Below, one piece after another: positions 8,885 to 18,325 of a stretch of 64,000 bases of DNA. The stretch spans positions 62,001 through 126,000 of the forward strand of contig JADCGR010000019.1 of the NCBI GenBank assembly GCA_020248905.1, in the 5' to 3' direction. Both the position numbers and the translations under genes were made by a program. The DNA comes from Curvibacter sp. Lineage in GTDB: Bacteria > Pseudomonadota > Gammaproteobacteria > Burkholderiales > Burkholderiaceae_C. How positions within the stretch are numbered: the first letter of the stretch is position 1; each line of letters starts with the position of its first letter. The notes under the pieces were generated by a model. The model did not search any database and was not told where the DNA came from. It was given only the letters and a program-made list of their open reading frames with translations.

Positions 8885-9679
8885 TCAGACCCGCAGCGCT
8901 TCGACCCGGGCCTGCAGGCCCAGCCAACGTTGCACGGCCCGTTGCAGGTCTTCGGGCGGGCCTGTCGAGGCCCAGGCCAACACGGGTACACCGATCTGGG
9001 CTAGCTCGGGTAGGACGCGGCGGGTTTGGCGTGCCACTGGTGCACCGCTCTCCAGCAGCAATACATCCGGGCCCAGCAGCGAGCGCAACAGCGGCTCGAT
9101 CAGCGGGTAGTGGGTACAGCCGAGTACCACGGTGTCGATCGCGCCGGCAGCGAGGCCACAAATGCCCAGGGCTGAGACATGCTCGCGAGCGAGCGCCTCA
9201 ATACGCGGCAGGTCCTGACGTTCGATGGCGTCCGCCAGGCCGTCGCAGGCACGCAGCACGAAGGTCGCCTGGTTCGCGACGCTATCGTGCAGGGCCTTAA
9301 ACTTTACACTGGCCAGCGTGCCACGCGTCGCCAGCACTCCGACTCGGCCGTTGTGGCTGGCCAGTGCCGCCGGCTTGAGGGCGGGCTCAAGCCCGACAAT
9401 AGGCAGGTCCGGGTGCTCGTCGCGCAGCAGGTGAATAGCCGCAGCCGTGGCCGTGTTGCACGCCACGACCAGGGTCTGGATATCGTGGGCTTTACGCAGG
9501 TGGCGCGTCAGTGCCTGCGAGCGCGCAACGACGTGCCCGGTATCACGTTCGCCATAGGGCGCCTGGCCGCTGTCGGCCACATACACGAAGGGCTGGTGCG
9601 GCAGTTCGGCGCGAAGCGCACGAAGGACGCTGAGCCCGCCAATGCCACTGTCGAAGACGCCAACCGGTCGTGTTGTCAA
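8885..9679 (-). CDS. murI: Glutamate racemase
   Basis: Makes D-glutamate for peptidoglycan. The two catalytic cysteines lie in VVACNTATA and VLGCTHYPL, and the N-terminal signature VGVFDSGIGGLSVL is intact. I place the start at TTG 9679 (LTTRPVGVFDSGIGG), two bases after the fumarase stop, giving about 264 residues. An upstream ATG at 9739 would overlap fumarase by about 58 bases and add unrelated residues. The tight junction indicates cotranscription and probably translational coupling. Confidence 0.93.
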   Translation of the reverse strand: MTTRPVGVFDSGIGGLSVLRALRAELPHQPFVYVADSGQAPYGERDTGHVVARSQALTRHLRKAHDIQTLVVACNTATAAAIHLLRDEHPDLPIVGLEPALKPAALASHNGRVGVLATRGTLASVKFKALHDSVANQATFVLRACDGLADAIERQDLPRIEALAREHVSALGICGLAAGAIDTVVLGCTHYPLIEPLLRSLLGPDVLLLESGAPVARQTRRVLPELAQIGVPVLAWASTGPPEDLQRAVQRWLGLQARVEALRV

Positions 9680-9681
9680 TT

Positions 9682-11235
9682 TCAGGCCGTTGTCAGGGCG
9701 ATGCCCTTGAACTCGCCCCTGGCAATGCGCTCGCTCCACTCGGCCGGACCGGTGATGTGCGCGCTGGTGCCGCCGGCGTCCACCGCGACGGTCACGGGCA
9801 TGTCAACCACGTCGAATTCGTAAATCGCTTCCATGCCAAGATCAGCAAAGCCCACGACCTTGGCCGACTTGATGGCCTTGGAGACGAGATAGGCCGCGCC
9901 GCCCACCGCCATCAGGTAGGCGCTGCGGTGTTTCTTGATCGACTCGATGGCCACCGGCCCGCGCTCGGCCTTGCCGATCATCGCAATGAGCCCGGTCTGG
10001 GAGAGCATGGTTTCGGTGAACTTGTCCATTCGAGTGGCAGTGGTGGGGCCGGCCGGGCCCACAGCCTCGTCGCGCACCGGGTCCACGGGTCCTACATAGT
10101 AGATGACGCGATTGGTGAAGTCCACCGGTAACTTTTCGCTGCGGCTCAGCATGTCGGCGATGCGCTTGTGCGCGGCGTCGCGGCCGGTGAGCATCTTGCC
10201 CTTGAGCAGCAGAGTGTCGCCCGGCTTCCAGCTGGCCACCTCTTCGCGGGTGAGTGTGTCCAGATCCACGCGCTTGCTTTTCTTGGTGTCAGGCGCCCAC
10301 TCGACCTTGGGCCAGAGATCGAGGCTGGGCGGCTCCAGGTAGACCGGGCCCAGGCCATCCATCACGAAGTGCGCGTGGCGCGTGGCTGCGCAGTTGGGGA
10401 TCATGGCTACGGGCTTGCCGGCCGCGTGCGTGGGGTACATACGGATCTTCACGTCCAGCACAGTAGTCAGGCCGCCCAGGCCTTGCGCGCCGATGCCCAG
10501 CGCATTCACCTTTTCGTAGAGCTCCAGCCGCAGTTCTTCGACCTGGGTGAGCTTCTCGCCTTTGCCCGCCCTGGCCTGCAGCTCATACATGTCGATGTCT
10601 TCCATGAGGCTTTCCTTGGCCATGAGCACGGCCTTTTCGGCCGTTCCGCCGATGCCGATACCTAGCATGCCCGGCGGGCACCAGCCGGCACCCATGGTGG
10701 GCACGGTCTTGAGTACCCAGTCGACCAGGCTGTCACTGGGGTTCATCATGACCATCTTGCTCTTGTTCTCGGAGCCGCCGCCCTTGGCGGCCACGGTGAC
10801 TTCGACGTTGTTGCCGGCAACGATCTCCGTGAAGATGACGGCCGGGGTGTTGTCGCCCGTGTTCTTACGGGCGAACTGCGGATCGGCCAGTACGCTGGCA
10901 CGCAGCTTGTTTTCCGGGTGGTTATAGCCGCGTCGCACGCCTTCGTTGACGGCGTCTTCTAGGCTGCCCGAGAAGCCCTCCCAGCGCACGTCCATGCCGA
11001 CCTTGAGGAAGACGTTGACGATGCCCGTGTCCTGACAGATCGGGCGGTGCCCGGTCGCGCTCATCTTGCTGTTGGTCAGGATCTGCGCGATGGCGTCCCT
11101 GGCGGCCGGGCTTTTCTCGCGTTCATACGCTCGGGCCAGGTGCGCGATGTAGTCCGCAGGGTGGTAGTAGCTGATGTACTGCAGGGCGGCGGCGATCGAT
11201 TCGATCAGATCCGCTTGCTTGATGTGGGTGGTCAT
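9682..11235 (-). CDS. fumA: Fumarate hydratase, class I (4Fe-4S)
   Basis: A 517-residue single-chain class I fumarase interconverting fumarate and malate in the TCA cycle. The N-terminal alpha part has the Fe-S cysteine contexts GHRPICQDTG, GWCPPGMLGIGIGG and IPNCAATRHAHF. The C-terminal beta part has LLKGKMLTGRDAAHKR and VGPAGPTTATRMD. Being iron-sulfur dependent, it is oxygen sensitive, in keeping with a microaerobic lifestyle. murI follows with a 2-base gap. The fumA/fumB choice is arbitrary. Confidence 0.95.
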   Translation of the reverse strand: MTTHIKQADLIESIAAALQYISYYHPADYIAHLARAYEREKSPAARDAIAQILTNSKMSATGHRPICQDTGIVNVFLKVGMDVRWEGFSGSLEDAVNEGVRRGYNHPENKLRASVLADPQFARKNTGDNTPAVIFTEIVAGNNVEVTVAAKGGGSENKSKMVMMNPSDSLVDWVLKTVPTMGAGWCPPGMLGIGIGGTAEKAVLMAKESLMEDIDMYELQARAGKGEKLTQVEELRLELYEKVNALGIGAQGLGGLTTVLDVKIRMYPTHAAGKPVAMIPNCAATRHAHFVMDGLGPVYLEPPSLDLWPKVEWAPDTKKSKRVDLDTLTREEVASWKPGDTLLLKGKMLTGRDAAHKRIADMLSRSEKLPVDFTNRVIYYVGPVDPVRDEAVGPAGPTTATRMDKFTETMLSQTGLIAMIGKAERGPVAIESIKKHRSAYLMAVGGAAYLVSKAIKSAKVVGFADLGMEAIYEFDVVDMPVTVAVDAGGTSAHITGPAEWSERIARGEFKGIALTTA

Positions 11236-11373
11236 GGTGGATACTCGGTCTCGGTGACCGTGCTGCCGGTGAACAACACGGGTGGATCGGCTGCGTCAGG
11301 CAGCGAAGCCATCATTCTGACAGGACAGCAGGCGCGAAAGAAGTGCGCGCCGGGCCTGGTGACGATGGCCCGT

Positions 11374-11976
11374 TCAATGATGCCCTTTGGCGTTGCTGCT
11401 CAGCAGCTTGTCGGTGTAGGCGATGGCAATCGCGCTCAGCAGAAACGTGATGTGGATAAGGGTCTGCCACATCATCACCGTCTCGGTGTAGTTCGCAGCA
11501 TTGATGAAAGTCTTTAGCAAGTGTATTGAGCTGATGCCGATGATCGCGGTGGCCAGCTTGACCTTTAGCACGGAGGCATTCACATGGCTGAGCCATTCGG
11601 GCTGGTCCGGATGTCCCTCCAGGTTCATGCGGCTGACAAAGGTTTCGTAGCCGCCGACGATGACCATGATCAGCAGGTTGGAGATCATGACCACATCGAT
11701 CAGGGCAAGTACGACCAGCATGATGATGGTTTCGTTGAGGGCGGTGACGTTGGCTGTTTCCTTGTAGCCGATGCTGGTCACCAGAGCCTGCAGCGCGGTC
11801 TGGCTGCCAAACGCTGCTTCCAGCAGATGCACCAGCTCGACCCAGAAGTGGAAAACATAGACGCCCTGGGCCGCGATCAGCCCGAGGTACAGGGGCAGCT
11901 GCAGCCAGCGGCTGGCAAAGATGAAGGCGGGCAGGGGGCGCAACGGAGAAGTCTTGTCGTTTTCTGGGCTGGACAT
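11374..11976 (-). CDS. YqhA/UPF0114 family membrane protein
   Basis: A 200-residue inner-membrane protein of the TIGR00645 (YqhA-like) family with four predicted membrane segments. Examples are [20 protein letters not shown], a stretch near [17 protein letters not shown], and a C-terminal one near [13 protein letters not shown]. The motif [17 protein letters not shown] is typical of the family. The biochemical role is unknown. It lies upstream of fumarase on the same strand (138-base gap) and divergent from acs. Confidence 0.85.
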   Translation of the reverse strand: MSSPENDKTSPLRPLPAFIFASRWLQLPLYLGLIAAQGVYVFHFWVELVHLLEAAFGSQTALQALVTSIGYKETANVTALNETIIMLVVLALIDVVMISNLLIMVIVGGYETFVSRMNLEGHPDQPEWLSHVNASVLKVKLATAIIGISSIHLLKTFINAANYTETVMMWQTLIHITFLLSAIAIAYTDKLLSSNAKGHH

Positions 11977-12144
11977 GAGTTTCTTCAGGGTTTTTATCTA
12001 GATGCCGGATTCTAGGATGCATTTCACGCAGCTTGAGGATTGGGTAGAGTGTGGTGGGTGGCCACGTTTGGCTCACAGTCAGTGACCTGTAAGCGCTCGC
12101 GCCGACAGTCTGCGGCGCAACCAAAACACATGAGGAAATAAGCC

Positions 12145-14139
12145 ATGAGTTCGCCTTCGTCTGCCATCACCTCCGTCCTGGTCGAGAACCGTGTCTTTCC
12201 CCCGGCGGCGGCCGTGGTTAAGGCGGCGCGTGTCTCCGGGATGGCGCAGTTCCAGGCCATGAGCGATGCCTTCAACAAGGATTTCGAAGGCACCTGGGCG
12301 CGCCTGGCGCGCGAAAACCTGGTATGGGCCAAGCCCTTCACCAAGACGCTGAATCAGTCCAACAAGCCTTTCTACAAGTGGTTCGAGGACGGCGAGCTCA
12401 ACGCATCGGCCAACTGCCTCGACAAACACATGGGCACGCCGGTCGAGAGCAAGACCGCGATAATCTTCGAGGCCGATGACGGCGCCGTGACCAAGGTGAC
12501 CTTCAAGGAGCTGCTGGCCAAGGTCAGCCAGTTCGCCAATGCCCTCAAGGCCGAGGGTATCAAGAAGGGCGACCGCGTCCTTATCTACATGCCCATGACC
12601 ATCGAGGGCGTGGTTGCCATGCAGGCCTGCGCCCGCATCGGCGCTACCCACTCTGTCGTTTTTGGCGGCTTCTCGGCCAAGTCGCTGCAGGAGCGCATCA
12701 TCGACGCCGGCGCTGTGGCGGTCATCACCGCAAACTACCAGATGCGCGGTGGCAAGGAGCTGCCGCTGAAGGCCATCGTTGACGAAGGCCTGGCAATGGG
12801 TGGTTGCGAATCCATCAAGACCGTGCTGGTCTACCAGCGCACGACCACGGCCTGCCAGATGGTGGCCGGCCGCGACAAGACCTTCGCCGAAGTCCTCTCC
12901 GGTCAGAGCAGCACCTGCAAGCCCGAGGTTGTCGGTGCCGAGCACCCCCTCTTCATCCTCTACACCTCCGGCTCGACGGGCAAGCCGAAGGGCGTGCAGC
13001 ATTCCACAGGCGGCTATCTGCTTTGGGCCCGCCTGACCATGGACTGGACCTTCGACGTCCGGCCCGACGACGTCTTCTGGTGCACCGCCGATATTGGCTG
13101 GATCACGGGCCACACCTATGTCGCCTATGGCCCCCTCGTCGCTGGTGCCACCCAGATCGTGTTCGAGGGCGTGCCGACCTACCCTCATGCCGGACGCTTC
13201 TGGCAGATGATCGAAAAGCACAAGTGCTCGATCTTTTACACCGCCCCGACGGCCATCCGCTCGCTTATCAAGGCGGCGGAGAGCGACGAGAAGGTCCACC
13301 CGAAGAACTGGAACCTCAAGTCGCTGCGACTGCTCGGCTCGGTCGGCGAGCCCATCAATCCTGAAGCTTGGATGTGGTACTACAGGCACGTGGGCGGCGA
13401 GCGCTGCCCTATCGTCGACACGTTCTGGCAGACCGAGACCGGCGGTCACATGATCACGCCCCTGCCAGGCGCCACGCCCCTGGTGCCCGGCTCCTGCACG
13501 CTGCCCCTGCCCGGTATCATGGCCGCCATCGTTGATGAAGCGGGCCATGACGTGCCCAACGGTTCGGGTGGCATCCTGGTGGTCAAGAAGCCCTGGCCCT
13601 CGATGATCCGCACCATCTGGGGTGATCCCGAGCGCTTCAAGAAGAGCTACTTTCCCGAGGAACTAAAGGGCTACTATCTTGCCGGCGACGGCGCGATGCG
13701 CAGCGCGGACCGCGGCTATTTCCGCATCACGGGCCGGATTGACGACGTGCTCAACGTCTCGGGTCACCGCATGGGCACGATGGAGATCGAGTCTGCACTC
13801 GTGGCCAAGACTGACCTCGTTGCCGAAGCCGCAGTGGTGGGACGCCCGGACGAGCTTACCGGCGAGGCCATCTGCGCCTTCGTCGTCCTCAAGCGTCCGC
13901 GCCCCACTGGCGACGAGGCGAAGGCGATCGCCAAGCAACTGCGCGACTGGGTCGCCAAGGAAATCGGTCCGATCGCCAAGCCCAAGGACATCCGCTTTGG
14001 TGACAATCTGCCCAAGACCCGTTCGGGCAAGATCATGCGCCGCCTGCTGCGTTCGATCGCCAAAGGCGAGGCCATCACCCAGGACACCAGCACCCTGGAG
14101 AATCCGGCCATCCTGGAGCAGTTGTCGCAGAATAATTGA
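12145..14139 (+). CDS. acs: Acetyl-CoA synthetase
   Basis: A 664-residue AMP-forming acyl-CoA synthetase that activates acetate. It has the P-loop-like [15 protein letters not shown], the [14 protein letters not shown] segment, [18 protein letters not shown] and the C-terminal swivel [13 protein letters not shown]. The lysine in SGKIMRR is the usual acetylation site. Length and the TFWQTETGG motif fit Acs rather than PrpE. A strong ribosome binding site (gaggaaat) precedes the ATG, and a bidirectional terminator follows 18 bases after the stop. Confidence 0.95.
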   Translation: MSSPSSAITSVLVENRVFPPAAAVVKAARVSGMAQFQAMSDAFNKDFEGTWARLARENLVWAKPFTKTLNQSNKPFYKWFEDGELNASANCLDKHMGTPVESKTAIIFEADDGAVTKVTFKELLAKVSQFANALKAEGIKKGDRVLIYMPMTIEGVVAMQACARIGATHSVVFGGFSAKSLQERIIDAGAVAVITANYQMRGGKELPLKAIVDEGLAMGGCESIKTVLVYQRTTTACQMVAGRDKTFAEVLSGQSSTCKPEVVGAEHPLFILYTSGSTGKPKGVQHSTGGYLLWARLTMDWTFDVRPDDVFWCTADIGWITGHTYVAYGPLVAGATQIVFEGVPTYPHAGRFWQMIEKHKCSIFYTAPTAIRSLIKAAESDEKVHPKNWNLKSLRLLGSVGEPINPEAWMWYYRHVGGERCPIVDTFWQTETGGHMITPLPGATPLVPGSCTLPLPGIMAAIVDEAGHDVPNGSGGILVVKKPWPSMIRTIWGDPERFKKSYFPEELKGYYLAGDGAMRSADRGYFRITGRIDDVLNVSGHRMGTMEIESALVAKTDLVAEAAVVGRPDELTGEAICAFVVLKRPRPTGDEAKAIAKQLRDWVAKEIGPIAKPKDIRFGDNLPKTRSGKIMRRLLRSIAKGEAITQDTSTLENPAILEQLSQNN

Positions 14140-14157
14140 TGCCGACAATCCACGAGC

Positions 14158-14183
14158 AAAAAGGCCCCGCGAGGGGCCTTTTT
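14158..14183. terminator. Bidirectional terminator between acs and the cytochrome gene
   Basis: AAAAAGGCCCC and GGGGCCTTTTT flank a 4-base GCGA loop, with A- and T-tracts on both sides. It serves the convergent acs (+) and cytochrome c (-) transcripts. Confidence 0.92.
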
Positions 14184-14202
14184 GCCGAGCGTGAAAGCGG
14201 AA

Positions 14203-14508
14203 TTACTTCTGCGCAAGAACCCAGGCCACGAGCTTCCTGGAATCGTCGGCACTGACCTGCGGGTTGGCTGGCATGCGTACCGGGCCCCAGACGCCGGAGC
14301 CACCCTTGATCACCTTCTCGACAAGCCGGTCGGCTGCGGCCTTGTCGCCAGCGTACTTCTTGGCAATGTCCTTGTAAGACGGGCCGACAATCTTCCGGTC
14401 CACTGCGTGGCAGGCCATGCAGTTCTTGGAGGTGGCCAATGCCTGGTCCGCCCGCACAGGGGTGCCCAGCATGGTGACTGCGAACAGGGCGAAGAGCGCA
14501 AGTTTCAT
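14203..14508 (-). CDS. Periplasmic class I cytochrome c (c551/c552 type)
   Basis: A 101-residue precursor with signal peptide MKLALFALFAVTMLGTPVRA and a mature part of about 80 residues. Haem is bound by C30-M-A-C33-H34, and M79 in PVRMPANPQV is the expected sixth ligand. Size and motifs match small electron carriers that feed terminal oxidases. The ATG is set by the AAGAGGA site just upstream. A longer reading frame exists but starts inside the promoter region. It is likely an electron donor to an oxidase such as the cbb3 complex encoded later in this window; that link is inferred. Confidence 0.9.
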   Translation of the reverse strand: MKLALFALFAVTMLGTPVRADQALATSKNCMACHAVDRKIVGPSYKDIAKKYAGDKAAADRLVEKVIKGGSGVWGPVRMPANPQVSADDSRKLVAWVLAQK

Positions 14509-14624
14509 CGATGTCCTCTTGGTTCGGAGTTGAAGTTCAGCAGATAATGATCGATCAAACGTTATTGTAGAGGTCAAGGTTGACCAAGGTGGTCAGCCGT
14601 GTCCAGGAAGTCCCGGGGGTTGCG

Positions 14625-14864
14625 ATGTATTTGCTTGGGTTGGGGATCATCCTTTTGCTGATGAAGTATCTGGAGCTGGATCCCGTCGTGGGCTGGAGTT
14701 GGTGGACGGTGCTGTCGCCCTTCGCTCTGGCGGTGGCATGGTGGGCCTGGGCAGATGCTACAGGCTACACCCGGCGCAAGTCCATGGAGCGCGAGGACAA
14801 GCGTAGGCTGGACCGTATCAACAACCAGCGTGAGGCTATGGGCCTGACCAAGAAGCGGCGTTGA
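14625..14864 (+). CDS. Small Trp-rich membrane protein (TIGR04438-like)
   Basis: A 79-residue protein with two hydrophobic segments (YLLGLGIILLLMKYL and WWTVLSPFALAVAWWAWA) rich in tryptophan. A basic, charged tail follows containing MEREDKRRLDRINNQREAMG. This matches the small Trp-rich TIGR04438 family common in Burkholderiales, whose function is unknown. I use ATG 14625 with a GGGGG stretch upstream; a TTG at 14580 is possible. It is divergent from the cytochrome c gene. Confidence 0.8.
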   Translation: MYLLGLGIILLLMKYLELDPVVGWSWWTVLSPFALAVAWWAWADATGYTRRKSMEREDKRRLDRINNQREAMGLTKKRR

Positions 14865-14884
14865 CGCGCGTTTGATCGTCATGA

Positions 14885-14910
14885 AAAAGCCCCGGCATGC
14901 CGGGGCTTTT
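14885..14910. terminator. Bidirectional terminator before ilvD 3' end
   Basis: AAAAGCCCCGGC and GCCGGGGCTTTT form a perfect 12-base stem with A- and T-tracts on both sides. It ends both the Trp-rich protein gene and the convergent ilvD. Confidence 0.92.
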
Positions 14911-14927
14911 CAATTCGGTAGTGCGGC

Positions 14928-16622
14928 TCAGTAGTTGTCAAGTACGGCTCCCTTGCTGGCCGAGCTCGCGTTGAAGGCGAACTTCGCTTGCACACCACGC
15001 GTGTAACGCGGCTTCGGGGGCGTCCAGCCCTGCTTGCGCAGGGCCAGTTCAGCCTCGCTCACGTGGAGCTCCAGCTTGAGCTGATGCGCGTCAATCGTGA
15101 TGCTGTCGCCTTCGTTCACAAAGGCAATGTTGCCGCCTGCGGCCGCCTCCGGGGCCACATGCCCCACGACCATGCCCCAGGTGCCGCCGGAGAAGCGACC
15201 GTCGGTGATCAGACCCACGCTTTCGCCCAGGCCCGCGCCAATCAGCGCACCTGTAGGTGCCAGCATCTCGGGCATGCCGGGACCTCCCTTGGGGCCCAGG
15301 TAGCGCAGCACCATCACGTCGCCGGCCTTGATCTTGCCGTCCAGGATGGCCTGCAAGGCCGATTGCTCGTCGTCGAACACTCGGGCCGGACCGGTGATGA
15401 CCGGATTCTTCAGGCCAGTGATCTTGGCCACCGCCCCCTCGGGCGAGAGATTGCCTTTCAGAATGGCCAGGTGCCCCTGTGCGTACATGGGTTTTCCGAT
15501 CGGGCGGATGACGGTCTGGTCGGCCCGCGGCACATCCGGCACGTCGTTGAGTACTTCAGCAATCGTCTTGCCCGTGATCGTCATGCAGTCCCCATGGAGC
15601 AGACCGGCGTTGAGCAGGATCTTCATGACCTGGGGGATGCCGCCGGCCTTGTGCAATTCCACCGCCAGCGACTTGCCACTGGGCTTGAGGTCGCACAGCA
15701 CGGGCACGCGCTTGCGGATACGCTCGAAGTCGTCGATGGTCCATTCCACGCCCGCGCAGTGCGCGATGGCCAGGAAGTGCAGAACCGCGTTGGTGGAGCC
15801 GCCAGTGGCCATGATGACCGACACCGCGTTCTCGATGCTCTTGCGCGTGACGATGTCGCGTGGCTTGATGTCCTTCTTGATCGCTTCGAGCAGCACGTGG
15901 GCCGACTCGCGGGCCGAGCGCACCTTCTCTTCGTGCACATTGGCCATGGTGGACGAGTAGGGCAGGGAGATGCCCAGGGCTTCGAAGGCGCTGGACATGG
16001 TGTTGGCCGTGTACATGCCGCCGCAGGAGCCGGTTCCGGGGATCGCGTGCTTCTCGATCTCGGTCAGGTCCTGGTCGCTCAGCGATCCGGCGGCGTTCTG
16101 GCCCACGGCCTCAAACACGCTGACGATGTTCAGTTCCTGGCCGTTGTAGTAGCCTGGCAGGATGGTGCCGCCATAGACGTAGATGGCCGGCACATTTGCA
16201 CGCAGCATGCCCATCAGGCCCCCGGGCATGTTCTTGTCGCAGCCGCCGATGACCAGCACGCCGTCCATCCACTGGCCCTGCACGCAGGTCTCCACGCAAT
16301 CGGAGATGACCTCGCGGGAGACCAGCGAGTACTTCATGCCCTCGGTGCCCATGGCCATGCCGTCGGAGATGGTCGGGGTGCCGAAGATCTGGGCATTGCC
16401 GCCTGCCTCCAGGATGCCGGCAACCGCTGCGTCAGCCAGTTTTTGCAGGCCGGAATTGCAGGGTGTGATGGTGCTGTGGCCGTTGGCCACGCCCACCATG
16501 GGCTTGACGAAATCGCCTTCCTCGTAGCCCATGCCGTAGTACATCGAGCGGTTGGGCGCGCGCGACTTGCCCTCGGTAATATTGGCCGAGCGGCGGTTGA
16601 TCTTGATGGGTTTGGTATCCAT
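14928..16622 (-). CDS. ilvD: Dihydroxy-acid dehydratase
   Basis: A 564-residue dehydratase giving 2-oxoisovalerate and 2-oxo-3-methylvalerate, the third step of branched-chain amino acid synthesis. Iron-sulfur ligand cysteines are visible at C55 (TPCNSGL), C128 ([10 protein letters not shown]) and C200 ([14 protein letters not shown]). The pattern with all three cysteines fits the 2Fe-2S class. It is separate from the ilvIHC cluster, which is common. It is divergent from lgt with 84 bases between starts. Confidence 0.96.
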   Translation of the reverse strand: MDTKPIKINRRSANITEGKSRAPNRSMYYGMGYEEGDFVKPMVGVANGHSTITPCNSGLQKLADAAVAGILEAGGNAQIFGTPTISDGMAMGTEGMKYSLVSREVISDCVETCVQGQWMDGVLVIGGCDKNMPGGLMGMLRANVPAIYVYGGTILPGYYNGQELNIVSVFEAVGQNAAGSLSDQDLTEIEKHAIPGTGSCGGMYTANTMSSAFEALGISLPYSSTMANVHEEKVRSARESAHVLLEAIKKDIKPRDIVTRKSIENAVSVIMATGGSTNAVLHFLAIAHCAGVEWTIDDFERIRKRVPVLCDLKPSGKSLAVELHKAGGIPQVMKILLNAGLLHGDCMTITGKTIAEVLNDVPDVPRADQTVIRPIGKPMYAQGHLAILKGNLSPEGAVAKITGLKNPVITGPARVFDDEQSALQAILDGKIKAGDVMVLRYLGPKGGPGMPEMLAPTGALIGAGLGESVGLITDGRFSGGTWGMVVGHVAPEAAAGGNIAFVNEGDSITIDAHQLKLELHVSEAELALRKQGWTPPKPRYTRGVQAKFAFNASSASKGAVLDNY

Positions 16623-16706
16623 GATGCTGGTCTCCGGAGCCTCTAAACGGTTCTAGACGCCGAGTGTAAGCGGTGTTCGCCGCTGGCCTGCGGCACAATC
16701 AGGTCC

Positions 16707-17519
16707 ATGCTCGTGCACCCCCTCATCGACCCCGTTGCCCTGCGCCTGGGGCCTGTGGCCATCCACTGGTATGGCATCACCTATCTGGCAGCCTTCGGGC
16801 TCTTTTTCTGGCTGGGCCTGCGTCGCCTGCGCCACGAACCATATGCATCGGCGCAGGGTGCGGCCGCCTGGACGCGTCGGGATGTCGAGGATGTCCTCTT
16901 CCTCGGCGTGATTGGCGTCATCACCGGTGGCCGGCTTGGCTACTGCTTGCTCTACAAGCCGGCCTACTACCTTGGGAATCCGCTGGAGATCCTTGCGCTG
17001 TGGCAGGGCGGCATGAGCTTTCACGGCGGCATGCTGGGTGTAATTGCGGCCCTGGTCTGGTTTGCGCGGAGCCGGCACAAGCACTGGCTCAGCGTGGCCG
17101 ACTTCGTCGCGCCTTGCGTGCCCACGGGCCTGGCCGCGGGGCGTATCGGCAACTTCATCAACGGCGAGCTCTGGGGCCGCATGGCTGACGAATCGCTGCC
17201 CTGGGCCATGGTGTTTCGTGGCGCAGGTGATTCGCCACGCCATCCCTCGCAGCTTTACCAGTTTCTGCTTGAGGGCCTGCTGCTGTTTGCAATGCTGTGG
17301 CTCTACGCCCGCCGGCCCCGTGCACGCGGGCAGGTGGCTGCGGCCTTTCTGCTCCTCTACGGCGTCTTGCGCTTCTGTGCCGAGTACTTCCGAGAACCCG
17401 ATGCGTTCCTGGGCCTGCTCGCCCTGAACCTCAGCATGGGCCAGTGGTTATGCCTGCCCATGATCGCAGGTGGGATGGGCCTGTGGCTTTGGGCGGCTCG
17501 CCAGCCGCAGCGCGACTGA
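16707..17519 (+). CDS. lgt: Prolipoprotein diacylglyceryl transferase
   Basis: A 270-residue polytopic inner-membrane enzyme that attaches diacylglycerol to the lipobox cysteine of prolipoproteins. The Lgt signature is clear: HGGMLGVI, then [14 protein letters not shown]. It also has [12 protein letters not shown] near the N-terminus and [13 protein letters not shown] with the conserved HPSQLYE-like motif. Divergent from ilvD. Confidence 0.95.
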   Translation: MLVHPLIDPVALRLGPVAIHWYGITYLAAFGLFFWLGLRRLRHEPYASAQGAAAWTRRDVEDVLFLGVIGVITGGRLGYCLLYKPAYYLGNPLEILALWQGGMSFHGGMLGVIAALVWFARSRHKHWLSVADFVAPCVPTGLAAGRIGNFINGELWGRMADESLPWAMVFRGAGDSPRHPSQLYQFLLEGLLLFAMLWLYARRPRARGQVAAAFLLLYGVLRFCAEYFREPDAFLGLLALNLSMGQWLCLPMIAGGMGLWLWAARQPQRD

Positions 17520-17573
17520 CGCGAGCTGCGGCGTAGCCAGCAACCTTGATCGGGCCCGGGGTTTGCGCCGATT

Positions 17574-17603
17574 TCATAGTTATTTGTAATTATGAGAAAT
17601 TAC
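17574..17603. promoter_or_regulatory. Candidate operator palindromes before the malonate operon
   Basis: TCATAGTTA (17574-17582) and TAATTATGA (17587-17595) are inverted around TTTG with one mismatch in nine. An overlapping perfect repeat, GTAATT and AATTAC, spans 17586-17603. This AT-rich island stands out from the surrounding GC-rich DNA and lies 57 bases before the regulator ATG. It is a plausible autoregulatory GntR site. Confidence 0.5.
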
Positions 17604-17659
17604 AGCCCTCGGAGGCCGCTCGACCTCTCGGCGGTTTCATCCATCCGGAGGCCAACGCC

Positions 17660-18325
17660 ATGCGTGTCGTGCATAACTCATTGCATGAACAGGTCGCAGA
17701 CATGCTGCGCCGCGAGATATTCAGTGGCCTGCTGGCCCCCGGCGCCTTTGTGGACGAGAAGGCGCTTGCCGTGCGGCTGGATATTTCACGCACTCCACTG
17801 CGCGAGGCGCTCAAGGTGCTGACGGCTGAGGGCCTGGTGCGGCATGAGCCGCGCCGGGGCTGCTTCGTCAACGAGGTGACCGAGCGCGATCTCGACGAGA
17901 TTTTCCCAGTGATTGCGCTGCTGGAGGGTCGCAGCGCCCACGAGGCGGCCCTGCGCGCCAGCGACGCTGACCTCGCGGCCCTGGAGGTGCTGCACGAGAA
18001 TCTGCAGAAGTCGGCTCGCAGCAAGCGCATCGTTGATTACTACGACACCAACTACGCCATCCACGAGGCCATCAGCACCCTGGCCGACAACCGCTGGCTG
18101 GCGCAGGTCATCGGCGATCTGCGCAAGATCCTCAAGCTCGCGCGGCTGCAGCAGCTACACGCGCCCGGTCGGCTGGAGCAGAGCCTGAGCGAGCACATGG
18201 CGGTTTTCGCGGCGCTGCGCGCCCGCGATGCCACGGGCGCGGAAGCCGCGATGCGGACCCATCTGACGCGTCAGCGCGAAGCGCTGCGTGAGCTGGCCCG
18301 CCAGCATAGCCGGAGGCTGGCATGA
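17660..18325 (+). CDS. GntR-family (FCD domain) regulator of the malonate operon
   Basis: A 221-residue FadR-subfamily regulator. The N-terminal winged helix contains LHEQVADMLRREIFSG and the recognition region DISRTPLREALKVLTAEGLV. The C-terminal FCD domain is all-helical, with the metal-binding acidic/His pattern around YDTNYAIHEAI and LSEHMAVFAAL. The start is fixed by GGAGG before ATG 17660. Its stop overlaps the malonyl-CoA decarboxylase start by four bases. It probably senses malonate or malonyl-CoA (as MatR-type regulators do), which is inferred from position. Confidence 0.88.
   Translation: MRVVHNSLHEQVADMLRREIFSGLLAPGAFVDEKALAVRLDISRTPLREALKVLTAEGLVRHEPRRGCFVNEVTERDLDEIFPVIALLEGRSAHEAALRASDADLAALEVLHENLQKSARSKRIVDYYDTNYAIHEAISTLADNRWLAQVIGDLRKILKLARLQQLHAPGRLEQSLSEHMAVFAALRARDATGAEAAMRTHLTRQREALRELARQHSRRLA

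Noticed and set aside
14988-16646. 552-codon open frame antisense to ilvD
   Set aside because: Its His/Val/Gly-rich translation is a frame shadow of the GC-rich ilvD gene and shows no domain.
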